Below are positions 1-9,710 of a DNA stretch of 64,000 bases, piece after piece. The translations under genes were made by a program, and so were the position numbers. The first letter of the stretch is position 1; each line of letters opens with the position of its first letter. Where the stretch lies: NCBI RefSeq assembly GCF_011516635.5, contig NZ_CP096255.1, positions 2,974,501 to 3,038,500 of the forward strand, in the 5' to 3' direction. The notes under the pieces are model-generated. The model worked only from the letters and a program-made list of their open reading frames with translations. It did no database searches and was not told where the DNA came from. The stretch is from Bradyrhizobium barranii subsp. apii (GTDB taxonomy: Bacteria; Pseudomonadota; Alphaproteobacteria; Rhizobiales; Xanthobacteraceae).

Positions 1-1
1 G

Positions 2-586
2 GTCGCACGCATGCGCTTCCGGTTTCCGATCCGCGGCAGCCATGTGACGATTGCGCCGCAAACGTTCCATCACGTCGCCCGCGCGATCCGGTTGGGGCAG
101 GTCACCGTCAGACCTCCGACGGATCTCGCGGCAGGCGTTGCTGCACAATACAACGATGTCGCGAGAACCAGGGCGGACGGCACGGCGGTTGCGGCGAACA
201 CGCTGGAGGTCGTGTCGGCGGCGGGGCGGCTGGACGAGGCCTATATCGTCCACGAGAGCCTGCATGCTGCATACGATCTGCTGCGTACAGGCCTTGATGC
301 CAATGCCGAAGAGGCGTCTGCCTACGTCTGCACGGCGCTCTATTGCCGCATGACGGGCCTGCCCCGCCCTCGCTGGGCCAACGGGCCGATCTACGCCAAT
401 GCCGCAGAGGTCGCCCGAACGCTGCTGTCCCAGTATCAGAAGGGCGATCCCGGGATTCCCTGGGTCGGCGAGCATGAGTGGAAGATGCTGCGCGCAGGTG
501 TTGGCCTTGATCCGGTCTATGCCAGCGGACCCGGCGGTATTCTCACGGGATGGCTCCTCGGCCAGCAATATACCCACGACGGCTAG
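2..586 (+). CDS. Unknown protein with HExxH zinc-site motif (5' end possibly outside window)
   Basis: The reading frame is open to the left edge, so the true start may lie upstream; the first ATG is at 11. I do not recognise the family. Numbering from that ATG, residues 81-85 read HESLH, followed by AAYDLL and, 15 residues on, EE at 100-101. This is the spacing expected of a gluzincin-type zinc site (HExxH plus a downstream Glu), so a metal-dependent hydrolase is possible. No signal peptide or membrane segment is seen. The stop codon TAG begins with the TA target duplication of the adjacent IS630 element. Because the right flank of the IS is also TAG, the stop would be present without the insertion. 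The location next to a T6SS permits an effector role, but nothing shows it. Confidence 0.6.
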   Translation, partial: VARMRFRFPIRGSHVTIAPQTFHHVARAIRLGQVTVRPPTDLAAGVAAQYNDVARTRADGTAVAANTLEVVSAAGRLDEAYIVHESLHAAYDLLRTGLDANAEEASAYVCTALYCRMTGLPRPRWANGPIYANAAEVARTLLSQYQKGDPGIPWVGEHEWKMLRAGVGLDPVYASGPGGILTGWLLGQQYTHDG

Positions 587-1637
587 AGCATTTTCCGACC
601 GGAAAGAATCGGGTGGGGATTCCCAAAACGGCGCGAGTCAGATTCAAGCTGCATGCTGGCGAGGGAGGCCAGCATGTATGGCCAGGGCGCTTTCGGTTGA
701 TCTTCGCCAAAGGGTGGTAGCCGCGATTGACGGTGGCATGTCCTGTCGACAGGCTGCTGAGCGCTTTGGTGTCAGCGCGGCCAGTGCGATCCGCTGGCGC
801 GCTCGCCTCAAGAAAGTTGGCGACATCGTTCCTAAACGCCAGGGCGGTGACCGCAAATCGCAGCGCATCGAAGCGCATTCGCAATTGATTCTGGAGGCGG
901 TGACAGCGAGGCCGGATATCACGCTTGCCGAGTTGCGAGAACTGTTGAAACGTCATGGAATATCGACTGGCATCGCGTCGCTCTGGCGTTTTTTCCAGCG
1001 CAGAAAGATCACACTTAAAAAAAGACAGCGCACGCCGCCGAGCAACGGCGCGGCGATATAAATGCCGCACGTGAGGAGTGGTTCGAAGGGCAAATCGACC
1101 TTGACCCTGAGCGTCTCGTCTTCATCGACGAAACCAGCGCCAACACCAAAATGGCGCGGCGTTACGGGCGCTCGCCACGCGGCGAGCGATGTCGTGCAGC
1201 TATCCCACACGGACATTGGAAGACGACGACGTTCACCGCTGGATTGCGCTCCGACGGTCTGATCGCGCCGCTTGTTCTGGACGGTCCAATGGATGGCGAC
1301 GCTTTCCTGGCCTACGTCGAGCAATTGCTCGCCCCATCGCTGCGGCCGGGCGATACCGTTATCATGGACAACTTGCCCGCTCACAAGGTCCATGGCGTTC
1401 GAGAGGCCATCCAGGCGGTCGGAGCTAGCCTGCTCTATCTTCCGCCCTACAGTCCAGACTTCAACCCGATTGAAATGGCCTTCTCCAAACTGAAAGCGCT
1501 GTTGCGGGCCGCCGCAGCCCGCACCATGCCCGATCTCTGGCAAGCAATCGCCAACGCTCTCAAACGCTTCTCACCCGAGGAATGTCAAAATTATCTCGTC
1601 GCGGCTGGTTACGACGCAACGTGATCGGAAAACGCTC
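586..1637 (+). mobile_element. IS630-family insertion sequence, complete, TA target duplication
   Basis: The terminal inverted repeats are GAGCATTTTCCGACC at 586-600 and the reverse complement of GAGCGTTTTCCGATC at the right end (1623-1637), with two mismatches in 15. TA dinucleotides at 584-585 and 1638-1639 flank the element, matching the TA-targeted insertion known for IS630/Tc1-like elements. The length is about 1.05 kb, normal for the family. The element holds one transposase gene split over two frames. Sequence identity of the flanking bases (CTAGAG on both sides) makes the exact edge ambiguous by a base or two. Confidence 0.9.
678..1624 (+). CDS. IS630-family transposase, two frames joined by a -1 frameshift
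   Basis: The first frame (ATG 678, stop near 1061) gives an N-terminal helix-turn-helix part: [20 protein letters not shown], then [19 protein letters not shown]. The second frame, one base back, continues from about 1019 to the TGA at 1622-1624. It holds the catalytic DDE domain: [20 protein letters not shown] and [11 protein letters not shown]. The frames meet at a run of seven A (1017-1023) followed by G. Slipping back one base there restores the continuous IS630 protein ([10 protein letters not shown] then the WFEG region). Homopolymer slippage to make the fused enzyme is known for several IS families; here it could be programmed or a decay event. All three acidic residues are intact, so the element may still be active. 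Confidence 0.85.
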
Positions 1638-1669
1638 TAGAGTGCCGGGCCGCATCCGTTGCAGGAAAT

Positions 1670-1692
1670 GGCAGGAGCTTCCAACTCCTGCC
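1670..1692 (-). terminator. Hairpin downstream of the methyltransferase gene
   Basis: GGCAGGAG (1670-1677) pairs with CTCCTGCC (1685-1692) around a 7-nt loop. It sits 36 bp past the stop of the minus-strand methyltransferase gene and before the IS630 end. Only a short T-run (ATTT) follows on the minus strand, so a classical intrinsic terminator is not certain. It is a plausible end of the long tssA-to-methyltransferase transcript. Confidence 0.45.
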
Positions 1693-1727
1693 GTTCATCG
1701 CCAACGGAGCCGACGCACTTGAGCGCA

Positions 1728-3314
1728 TCACGCGACCAGCAGGCCCAGCTTGCCGACCATCGCAAGCGAGCGCTGAACGCTTTCTCGCGTTGACAGCAAT
1801 AACGGCTCGGCAGGCTGCCCGGCATTATCCTTCTGGTCTATCCGGATGGTCGGGCCGAATTTTTCCGTCATTTCGGCCGTGATCTGGTCGATGGTCCGCG
1901 CTCCGTCGAGCAATTGCAGGAAATCCCTGGTCCGGTCGTCCTCCAACTGCACCGTTTGGTGGAGGAGGTTGGTGACGAGCGGACCTGTTTGCGCTTGTCT
2001 TCGCGCGAGCAGGCTCGCCTGCGGATGCTCGGTAGCTTCCTTCAACAAAAAGGGACGCGACAGCAGGAACGAAACCTCGCCGCTGCAAGCCAGGATGAAC
2101 ATCGCCTCCGTCAACACCTTTTGGTCATCATCCGCCCGCCGGTCGCCCAGCAGCGCGCGGGCCCCATCGAGCAGCTCGTCGAATGATAATGCTCGCGGCC
2201 AGGCCCGGCCCAGACATAGATGCGCGGCCTTCAAGAGCGGATTGGTTACCGTGACCCTGCTGCCGTCCTGGTTCTCGAATTCCATCGCGGAATCGTCGGT
2301 CACGCAGGCGTCGGGGTCGACCGGGTTGGTCGTGCTCAGCAAATGGAACCGGGTGACGAAATCGAGGTCGACCTGGCGGGACAGCGAAATGCTGTCGTGG
2401 CAGAGCAAGGTGCGCCGAAAGCCGTTGCCGTCGATGAAGTCCTGATATTGATCGCGCGCCATGAACTCGCTTTCCGGGAAGCGCTGCAGCGTCGCGCGAA
2501 CCTCCTCGGAATAGCCGGCAAGATAGCGTCGTGAAAAATCAGCATCGCCCAGATATTGCAGGCCATGGCGGCTTGCGTCCTCGGCGACCTCATGCAGCAA
2601 GAACGCCTCGGCACCATCATCGAGATCGTCGTGAAACAGAAGCTCGTCGGGGGACTTGAGGACGCGGTTGTACTGGTCGCGCATAACTGCGCCGTGCACC
2701 GAGTTGGCCTTCGAGCCGTCGCTCAGGAACTTCAGGATCGCGCGGGCCTGTCCGACCTTCTCCTTCATGCCGGTGAGACGGCGGGTGTGATACCGCATCA
2801 TGTCGCGGACCATGTCGCGAAGATGCGAGAACGGGTGCGCATTGTAGCTGACGTAGCAGACCCCGCGGGGAGCCAGGTTCTGCTTGAAGATCATCATCAT
2901 CTTCTCGCGCACCGCCGGCGGCACCCAGGAATACACGCCGTGCGCTAAGATGTAGTCGAACTCCCCGAAGCCTGCGTCGACATTCATGATGTCGCAATGG
3001 AGGAGCTTGATGTTGCTCAGGCCCAATGTGGCGATATTTCGCTGGCCGCGCTCGATCGTCACGCCGCTCAGGTCGACACCGACGAATTCGCTGCCCGGAT
3101 ATTGAAAGGCCATCGGCAACAGGTTGCCGCCAACGCCGCAGCCAAGCTCCAGCACCCGGCAACGCTCGACCGGCGCTGACTGCATGCCGTAAATAGCAGC
3201 AATGGTAGCAAGATGGTTCGGATGAGTGAGCCCGTAGACGTGGCCGGGGTAGTAGACCTCGTCGTATGGCGTGGGACCGGTGTTCGGGTGGCGATGCTCG
3301 GTTTGAATGTTCAT
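1728..3314 (-). CDS. SAM-dependent methyltransferase with C-terminal methyltransferase regulatory domain
   Basis: This is a 528-aa protein. The N-terminal class I fold shows the SAM-binding motif LELGCGVGGNLLPMA, the acidic strand end FVGVDLSG, and CDIMN followed by FDYILAHGVYSWVP. The following 150-residue region and C-terminal half match the 'methyltransferase regulatory domain' architecture. The target is unknown. ATG 3314 is chosen because GAGG, overlapping the clpV stop, lies just upstream; a GTG at 3329 would overlap clpV. The gene is the last of the minus T6SS unit and 5 nt from clpV, so it is co-translated with it. A role in modifying a T6SS component or substrate is inference from position only. 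Confidence 0.8.
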   Translation of the reverse strand: MNIQTEHRHPNTGPTPYDEVYYPGHVYGLTHPNHLATIAAIYGMQSAPVERCRVLELGCGVGGNLLPMAFQYPGSEFVGVDLSGVTIERGQRNIATLGLSNIKLLHCDIMNVDAGFGEFDYILAHGVYSWVPPAVREKMMMIFKQNLAPRGVCYVSYNAHPFSHLRDMVRDMMRYHTRRLTGMKEKVGQARAILKFLSDGSKANSVHGAVMRDQYNRVLKSPDELLFHDDLDDGAEAFLLHEVAEDASRHGLQYLGDADFSRRYLAGYSEEVRATLQRFPESEFMARDQYQDFIDGNGFRRTLLCHDSISLSRQVDLDFVTRFHLLSTTNPVDPDACVTDDSAMEFENQDGSRVTVTNPLLKAAHLCLGRAWPRALSFDELLDGARALLGDRRADDDQKVLTEAMFILACSGEVSFLLSRPFLLKEATEHPQASLLARRQAQTGPLVTNLLHQTVQLEDDRTRDFLQLLDGARTIDQITAEMTEKFGPTIRIDQKDNAGQPAEPLLLSTRESVQRSLAMVGKLGLLVA

Positions 3315-3319
3315 CGTCC

Positions 3320-5959
3320 TCAATTCCACGAATATGCGAATTTGTCGTTCTCGATCGAGACCCGCGCTTGCTTGATTTCTTCCTTGGCAAGCGACTTGCT
3401 GAGGAACGCGCGCGACAGCTCCGGGAGCAGGGTGTTGGTGATGATGTTGTCAATCATTCGCCCGCCGGAATCCGGATCGTTGCAACGTGACACAATGTGC
3501 TCCACGACCGCGTCATCGTAGTCGAAGGACGCGTTATGATTGTCGCGGAGGCGTCGTCCGATCCGGTCGAGCTGTAACCGAACGATCCCGGCGAGCATCT
3601 CGTCGGATAGCGGGAAGTACGGTATCGAGACGATGCGTCCGAGCAGCGCTGCGGGAAACACCTTCAGCAGTTCCGGCCTCAGCATCTTGGCGAGCTCTTC
3701 CGGCTCGTTGCGATACTTTGGATCGCGCGAGAGGCCCATGATCAGATCGGTGCCGACGTTGGTGGTAAGGATGATCAAGGTGTTCTTGAAGTCGATCCGC
3801 CGCCCGTTGCCGTCCTCCATGGTTCCCTTGTCAAACACCTGGAAGAAGATCTCGTGGACGTCGGGATGAGCTTTCTCCACCTCGTCGAGCAGGATGACAC
3901 TGTAGGGCTTGCGCCGGACAGCCTCGGTGAGGCGTCCACCTTCGCCATAGCCGACATAGCCGGGAGGTGCACCCTTCAAGGTCGAGACGGTGTGCGCTTC
4001 CTGGAACTCCGACATGTTGATCGTGATCATGTTCTGCTCACCGCCGTAAAGGGTCTCGGCAAGCGCCAGGGCGGTTTCAGTCTTGCCCACGCCGGATGGA
4101 CCAGCCAGCATGAACACGCCGATCGGCTTGGAAGGGTTGTCAAGCTTGGCGCGGCTGGTCTCGATTCGCTTGGCGATCATCGTCAGCCCATGAGACTGGC
4201 CGACGACGCGGCGGTTGAGGATCTCCGGTAGCTTCAGCACGGTTTCGATCTCGTCGCGCATCATCCGGCCGACCGGGATGCCGGTCCAGTCAGAGACAAC
4301 GGACGCCACCGATTGCTGGTCTACATGGGCATAGACCATCCGCTTCTCCGGATGGATGCTCTCAAGTGTGTCGAACTTGCCGCGCAACTCCGCGCGCCTG
4401 GCAGCCGGATCTTCGCCTTCTTTGGGCTGGGACAGAATCTCCCGGATGCTCCGGATGTCCTTGACGAGTTCCTGCTCTGCGGCCCAATCGGCTTCAAGGT
4501 TCGTCAGCTTGTCCTTCAGTGCCGCAATGTCGTTGTCGATCGCCGTGATGCGGTCGCTGTCCTTAAGCCCAAGATCGCTGTCGCTGACGAGTGCCGATTT
4601 CTCGGCTTCACGAGCGGTAATCGCAACGCGTGCATCCTCGATCAGGGCTGGCGTCGCGCTCTGGCTGATGGCCACGCGCGCCGAGGCGGTATCAAGCAGG
4701 CTGACCGCCTTGTCCGGCAACTGCCGTGAAGGAATGTAGCGGTGGGACAGGTTGACCGCTGCGACGATCGCAGCATCGGAGATGCGAACGCCGTGGTGCT
4801 TTTCCATCGGACCGAGAAGTCCGCGCAGCATGATGCAGCAGGTCTCCACTTCCGGTTCATCGATCTGGATCGGCTGGAAGCGTCGTGTGAGCGCGGGGTC
4901 TTTCTCGATATACTGGCGATATTCTGCCCATGTGGTGGCGGCGATCGTGCGCAGCGTGCCACGGGCGAGAGGAGGTTTCAGGAGATTGGCCGCATCACCG
5001 GTGCCGGCCGCGCCGCCGGCGCCGATCAACGTATGGGCTTCATCGATGAACAGTATGATGGGGGTGGGTGAGCTCTGGACCTCGTCGATCACCGAGCGCA
5101 AGCGCTGCTCAAACTCACCCTTCATGGAAGCACCGGCCTGCATCAGGCCGATGTCGAGCGCACAAAGCCTTACACCGCGGAGCGGTGGCGGCACGTCGCC
5201 GGCGGCGATTCGCTGGGCGAATCCCTCGACAACTGCGGTCTTGCCGACGCCAGCCTCGCCGGTAAGAATTGGATTGTTCTGCCGCCGTCGCATCAGCACG
5301 TCGATCAGTTGGCGGATTTCTTCATCCCGGCCAAGGATCGGATCCATCTCACCTGATTTGGCCTTGGCGGTGAGATCCTGGGAGAACCGGTCGAGCGGCG
5401 TCGTCCCCTTGGGACCCGCTTGGGCCGCGCCTTCCGTGCCTGCGCCGACCAGGCCCGAACCGTCCATCGGCCGCATGGTTTCCTCGTCGGAGCCGGCCCA
5501 GACATTGCGGCGCTCCGCGGCGAGTGCGTCGACGTTGACCTTGGCGAATTCCTGCGAGAGGTTGTTCAGCGTGCGACGAATATCATTCGATTTCAGGCCC
5601 GCCACGAGCAGATGACCGGTGCGGATCTGGGTCTCGCCAAAGAAGAGCGTGGCATAATGCCAGCCCCGATCGAGCAGATCGATGACCGGATTGGCGACGC
5701 CCGGCATGTCGGTTTCGTTCTTACGAAAGCCATTGATCACGCCGGCAAGGTCCGACAACAAGCGTGCCCGGTCGAGCTTGTAATGATCGACCGAGAGGCT
5801 GAGATCGTTGCGTTCCTGCTGCAGGATATGAAACAGCCAGTGCGCTAGCTCGACGTTGCGATTGCCGGCGCTCTTTGCGTGGCGCAGGGCCTGTATGAAG
5901 GCATCATAGCCGGCCCGGTTCAGCTTGCCCGTTACAGCCTCAATGCTGATGTCGGTCAC
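3320..5959 (-). CDS. tssH: TssH/ClpV, T6SS sheath-recycling AAA+ ATPase
   Basis: This is an 879-aa Clp/Hsp100 protein with two ATPase modules. Walker A1 GEAGVGKT is at about 234-241 with IILFIDEAHT near 301-310. Walker A2 GPSGVGKT is at about 620-627 with VILLDEVEKAH near 688-698. The N-terminal domain (about 1-150) is the region that in ClpV binds the contracted TssB/TssC sheath; a coiled middle region lies around 440-530. The start is GTG 5959 with AGGAGG about 8 nt upstream. ClpV disassembles contracted sheaths so they can be reused. It follows tssG by 97 bp and precedes the methyltransferase. Family and context make the call firm. Confidence 0.97.
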   Translation of the reverse strand: MTDISIEAVTGKLNRAGYDAFIQALRHAKSAGNRNVELAHWLFHILQQERNDLSLSVDHYKLDRARLLSDLAGVINGFRKNETDMPGVANPVIDLLDRGWHYATLFFGETQIRTGHLLVAGLKSNDIRRTLNNLSQEFAKVNVDALAAERRNVWAGSDEETMRPMDGSGLVGAGTEGAAQAGPKGTTPLDRFSQDLTAKAKSGEMDPILGRDEEIRQLIDVLMRRRQNNPILTGEAGVGKTAVVEGFAQRIAAGDVPPPLRGVRLCALDIGLMQAGASMKGEFEQRLRSVIDEVQSSPTPIILFIDEAHTLIGAGGAAGTGDAANLLKPPLARGTLRTIAATTWAEYRQYIEKDPALTRRFQPIQIDEPEVETCCIMLRGLLGPMEKHHGVRISDAAIVAAVNLSHRYIPSRQLPDKAVSLLDTASARVAISQSATPALIEDARVAITAREAEKSALVSDSDLGLKDSDRITAIDNDIAALKDKLTNLEADWAAEQELVKDIRSIREILSQPKEGEDPAARRAELRGKFDTLESIHPEKRMVYAHVDQQSVASVVSDWTGIPVGRMMRDEIETVLKLPEILNRRVVGQSHGLTMIAKRIETSRAKLDNPSKPIGVFMLAGPSGVGKTETALALAETLYGGEQNMITINMSEFQEAHTVSTLKGAPPGYVGYGEGGRLTEAVRRKPYSVILLDEVEKAHPDVHEIFFQVFDKGTMEDGNGRRIDFKNTLIILTTNVGTDLIMGLSRDPKYRNEPEELAKMLRPELLKVFPAALLGRIVSIPYFPLSDEMLAGIVRLQLDRIGRRLRDNHNASFDYDDAVVEHIVSRCNDPDSGGRMIDNIITNTLLPELSRAFLSKSLAKEEIKQARVSIENDKFAYSWN

Positions 5960-6056
5960 GGCGGATCCTCCTGCTTAATCCATCCGCGGATGCCTGGCAT
6001 CAAGCGGAAATTTCATCGAATCCCATAGCTTTAGGCAATCGGCGCTACGGATAGGT

Positions 6057-7088
6057 TCAAATCGCCGGGGCATCGGCTGCGGCGGCCCGACGGGCGCTCA
6101 AGCGCTCGCTGAGCTGAAAGCGGGCATCGCGGCGATATTCTTCCGTGGAAGTCCAGTTCGGCGAGACCCAGGTGGTCCATCCAAGTCGTCCGCTCTGTCC
6201 GAGCCTGACCGGGACGACCTCTCCCGCTGGAATGGCGAGCTCCACCTCCCATTCCAATTCGTCGCCGATATAGAAGAACACGGCGTCCGCCAGAGGCTCC
6301 GACAAGTTGCGCGCTTCGGTCGGCAAGAACTGTTCGTACTGGGTAAAATTCTTGACAAAGACCCGCACCCTGATCTTGTCCTCGACGCTGAACACGCGTG
6401 AGCCCAGAAGAGCGTCCCGGCCGAGCCTGGCATGGGTTCCGCCGAGCCGGCTGCAATGACTTGGGTCGAATGACAGCCAGGTGCCGACAAATTCGTCGAT
6501 CTCGACCTTGACGTCGAACAGCCCCTGCAGGAACCGCGTCAACCGTGACGCACACTTCGCTCTGGGGGAGATCAGTCCGGCAAAGCTGAGCTTCGCCATG
6601 TCCGGTACGGTGTCTCGATCAGCGAAAACGTCGGAGCCGAGGCCGGCGAAGGAGCCGACATAGGCGATGAAGCGATCATCCGCCGGACGGTCGTGCTGAG
6701 CGATCGGCCGCGCATCGGCCCAGGCGCGAAAGAAGAGTTGCAGAAAGCGTCCGTTGAGCAGATCGAGAAAGCGCGGGAAGGCGTCATCCCGCATCAGCCA
6801 CCAACTGAGGCTCTCGTCGGTGGTGGCAAGCGGCAGCGCGCCCTGCGGCCCCAGGAGACCGAGAAATTTGACGAGTATCCTGAGCCGGCCACCCACGTCG
6901 TCGACGGCCGCAAGGTTGGAGGCGGGGAACTCCAGATAAGGCACTTGGCCGAGGTCGATATACTCCTCGCGGCGTGCAGCGCTGTCACCGATCCGCGGTC
7001 GATCCGAGTTGGCGCGCTCGAGCTGGCGCAACGCATTAAAGAAATCGAACCGCCAGGGCTCCGCCTTCATCTGGTCGATCAGCGTCAT
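6057..7088 (-). CDS. tssG: TssG, T6SS baseplate protein
   Basis: This 343-aa protein belongs to the TssG/ImpH/VasB family. It starts MTLIDQMKAEPWRFDFFNAL, the typical opening, and carries the conserved SFAGLISPRAKCASRLTRFL segment. TssG is part of the TssE-F-G-K wedge of the baseplate on which the Hcp tube and TssB/C sheath assemble. An upstream GTG/ATG (7121) would add 11 residues. ATG 7088 is preferred because its ATGA overlaps the TGA that ends the restored tssF frame, a usual coupling in this operon. Confidence 0.95.
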   Translation of the reverse strand: MTLIDQMKAEPWRFDFFNALRQLERANSDRPRIGDSAARREEYIDLGQVPYLEFPASNLAAVDDVGGRLRILVKFLGLLGPQGALPLATTDESLSWWLMRDDAFPRFLDLLNGRFLQLFFRAWADARPIAQHDRPADDRFIAYVGSFAGLGSDVFADRDTVPDMAKLSFAGLISPRAKCASRLTRFLQGLFDVKVEIDEFVGTWLSFDPSHCSRLGGTHARLGRDALLGSRVFSVEDKIRVRVFVKNFTQYEQFLPTEARNLSEPLADAVFFYIGDELEWEVELAIPAGEVVPVRLGQSGRLGWTTWVSPNWTSTEEYRRDARFQLSERLSARRAAAADAPAI

Positions 7089-9051
7089 AGAGGTCTCCGC
7101 GTGCCCATGCGCGGCGGCCAACGCATGATCTCGCCGCGCTCCGGCGTCGAGACGACCGTCTGTGTGAAGGTATTGAAGCCCGAATAGTCGGCGAAGAAGC
7201 GCTCCAGCACGGCTCCGAGCAAGAACACGCCGCTGCCCTCGAATGCCTTCTCGTCGAGCGTGATGGTAATCTCCAGCCGCGCGCTGCGCCGCTGCCGGTG
7301 CGCTCGCGCACCCGCCGTACGACCGGCCGGCTTTCTATGCTGCGCACGCCGCGGATCTTGCGTTCCGTGGCGTCGTCGAACTGATCGGCGAACAAGGACA
7401 GCATTTCGCGCAGGGCTCCGGCGTTCTTGCCGCCACCGCGCTCGACGAGGCCAAGATAGTTCAGGCTCAGCATGTTGATCAGCCGCCAGCTGACGATTCC
7501 GCTGTTCGCGATCTCGCTGCGGCTGCGCAATTGGGCCACGATCGGTTCGCGTGGTCGGGTGGGACCGGCGACGCACATCAGATCAAGGGAAGTATCGTCC
7601 AACAGGCGGAAGTCGGCGCCGCCCTGGCCGACCGGCAAGTGTTCGGTGAGATGCCGGTTGGAGCACAGCGCCCGGACGCTGAGTTCGGCGACCGCACCTT
7701 CGCCGCTAAGTTCACCGGGCTCCAGCAGAGACAGGAACATGTCCGTCCCGGTGTAGTCCGATGATGCGCCGTACGTCTTTTCTCCCACTGTGCGGCGCCG
7801 GGGCAACCGTCGAACGGTGAAATAAAGCCCCTCGACCGATCCGCTGGTCCGGTCGACGGCGGCCGAATACAGCGGGCGCACCGGCCGCTTGTCCTTGTCG
7901 GCCGGAAAGTGCGCGTAGACTTCGAGTACCTGGTGCGGTTCGTATTCCAGATAGCGGCTGCGATCGGGCACCACATGGTACTCGTGCGTATTCGACTTGA
8001 CGGGGATGCGATCGCTCGTCTTCTCGAACAGGTTGATTGCCGGCGCGCTATAGAGCCTGAAGGTATCGGGCCGCACCGCGGCGGCAAGCCGTGAATTGTG
8101 TTCATCGAAAGCGAAGACGATATCGATCGATTTGCTGCGCAGCCGTGGCATCACGCTGCGAAGTCCCGTCAGGTTGAAGCCGAGGAACTTGCGTGGAAAC
8201 ATGAAATATTCCCGCAGCAGCTCCGAGCCGCGAAAGACCCGGTTGTCGTTGGGAAACAGCGACTCGTCCTCGTCGAAACCAATCTGCTGCACGCAGTCAT
8301 GGGGCGCACGAGTCACCACCGGATCGCCGAAATCATCGAGATGCCGGAAGTAGACGCCCTTGCAGTTCGAGATCAATTGCTCGTAAAGCGCAATGGCGTC
8401 GGATTCCGCGCCTGAAAGGTAGATCGGAAGTTCGCTCGTGCGGCAGCCTGCAAACCAGGTTTCCGGCTTGGCCCTGGCCTCCGCGTCCGGCAGCTCCTCA
8501 TCGAGCCGGGCCGCGGTACGGTGGGTCAACGACAGCCTGAGCCCGGCGATGACGTCGCCGCCGACGGGAATCCCGAGCGCCTGCAGCGCGCCTGCCGTCG
8601 AGAAGTATTCGGCGCCGGTGACGTCAAATGGCCAAAGAGCGATATCGCGGCAAAGTCGAAATCGGCAGGAGAGACTTCGTTCTCTCTCGCGATAGGTGGC
8701 GTCGAAATAGGCGCCGCGCGCGATCTTTTTGCCATCGCGTAGCGCTGGGTCGGCATAGGGGGGGCGTGCCGTGACCAGCATGGCCGACGGAGTCGGGGCA
8801 AGGTAATTCGGAACCAGTTGCTCGAGCAGGTTTGCAGTGAATTCCGGGAATTCGTGCTTGAGCTTGAGCTGAACGCGAGCGGCGAGAAATGCGGCACCTT
8901 CCAGCAATCCCGTGATCATGGGATCAGAGCGATCCCGGATCAGCCCACCGAGGCGTTCTGCGATGCCGGGATACTCTTCGGCGAAATCCCCGGCCTGCTC
9001 GTAGAGCAGTGACAGTTCACGATTGTAAAAATCCAGGAATTCGCGGTTCAT
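7085..9051 (-). CDS. tssF: TssF, T6SS baseplate protein, C-terminus frameshifted
   Basis: TssF/ImpG/VasA is a core wedge protein of the T6SS baseplate. Translation from ATG 9051 is typical (FLDFYNRELSLLYEQAGDFA, then PGIAERLGGL) up to PVVRRVRERTGSGAARG near 7280. The frame then turns into Arg/Ser-rich non-homologous sequence and ends at 7036, inside tssG. The real C-terminus, LEITITLDEKAFEGSGVFLL and then VLERFFADYSGF, is in the next frame and ends at 7085 with an ATGA overlap with tssG. The span 7085-9051 is 1967 nt, one short of a whole number of codons, consistent with a single-base deletion around 7270-7290. If real, about 65 conserved residues are lost and the T6SS may be inactive; a sequencing error is the alternative. 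tssE ends one base before the ATG. Confidence 0.92.
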
Positions 9052-9052
9052 G

Positions 9053-9601
9053 CTAAAGTCGGTTGATCTGGATATCGCCGCTGTCGAGGTCGACGTCGGC
9101 GACGAACTCCACGGGGACGTTGAGCGGCTCGGCCTTCAGGTCGGCGTGAACGATGAAGCGCAGCTTGAGTTGCTCGGGGCCGACCGAGCCGTCGCGTCGG
9201 ACCCGGATGGTGTTGCGATCGAGCCTCGGTTCATAAGTCGTGAGCGTCTCGCGCAACGCGTCGGTGAGCTCGTCGTCGGCGACCTCGTCGATCGAACGGT
9301 GGGCAATATCAGGGAAGCCAAAGTTCAGGATTGAGGTTCGGACGCAATCGTGGCCGTTCAGATCCAGGGTCGATTCCAGGGCAATGGTATTGAGGAGCGT
9401 TTCGAGGTCATGGGAGACCTCGCGCCGGAGCAACGTTTCCGAGATTGGAAATCGGCCCGCGCTCCGCCGCCCTGCAATGACCCGCTCGCCAGACTCATCG
9501 CGTAGATTGAGCTTCTTGCGTGCGTCGCGCGCTTCATGGGCTGAGCGAAATGCCAGCATCAGTGGGGGAGAGAGCCGATCCTTCTTTCGTGCAATGGTCA
9601 T
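9053..9601 (-). CDS. tssE: TssE, gp25-like T6SS baseplate protein
   Basis: This 182-aa protein belongs to the gpW/gp25 lysozyme-like TssE family. The conserved core includes LLRREVSHDLETLLNT, CVRTSILNFGFPD and a C-terminal YEPRLDR..IRV pattern, the region that in TssE/gp25 initiates sheath polymerisation. It starts at ATG 9601 and its TAG lies one base from the tssF ATG. It is separated from hcp by 180 bp holding two strong hairpins, so its expression is probably lower than that of hcp. Confidence 0.95.
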   Translation of the reverse strand: MTIARKKDRLSPPLMLAFRSAHEARDARKKLNLRDESGERVIAGRRSAGRFPISETLLRREVSHDLETLLNTIALESTLDLNGHDCVRTSILNFGFPDIAHRSIDEVADDELTDALRETLTTYEPRLDRNTIRVRRDGSVGPEQLKLRFIVHADLKAEPLNVPVEFVADVDLDSGDIQINRL

Positions 9602-9710
9602 TCACGGTCCCCATGACGCCCAACTCGCATGCAATCCCGGGGGGCGCGCGTTGGTGTCCGACTTGGCGTCGCCCAGCAGGCTTTCGGGCCCGCAACCGGG
9701 CCGGACGAGA

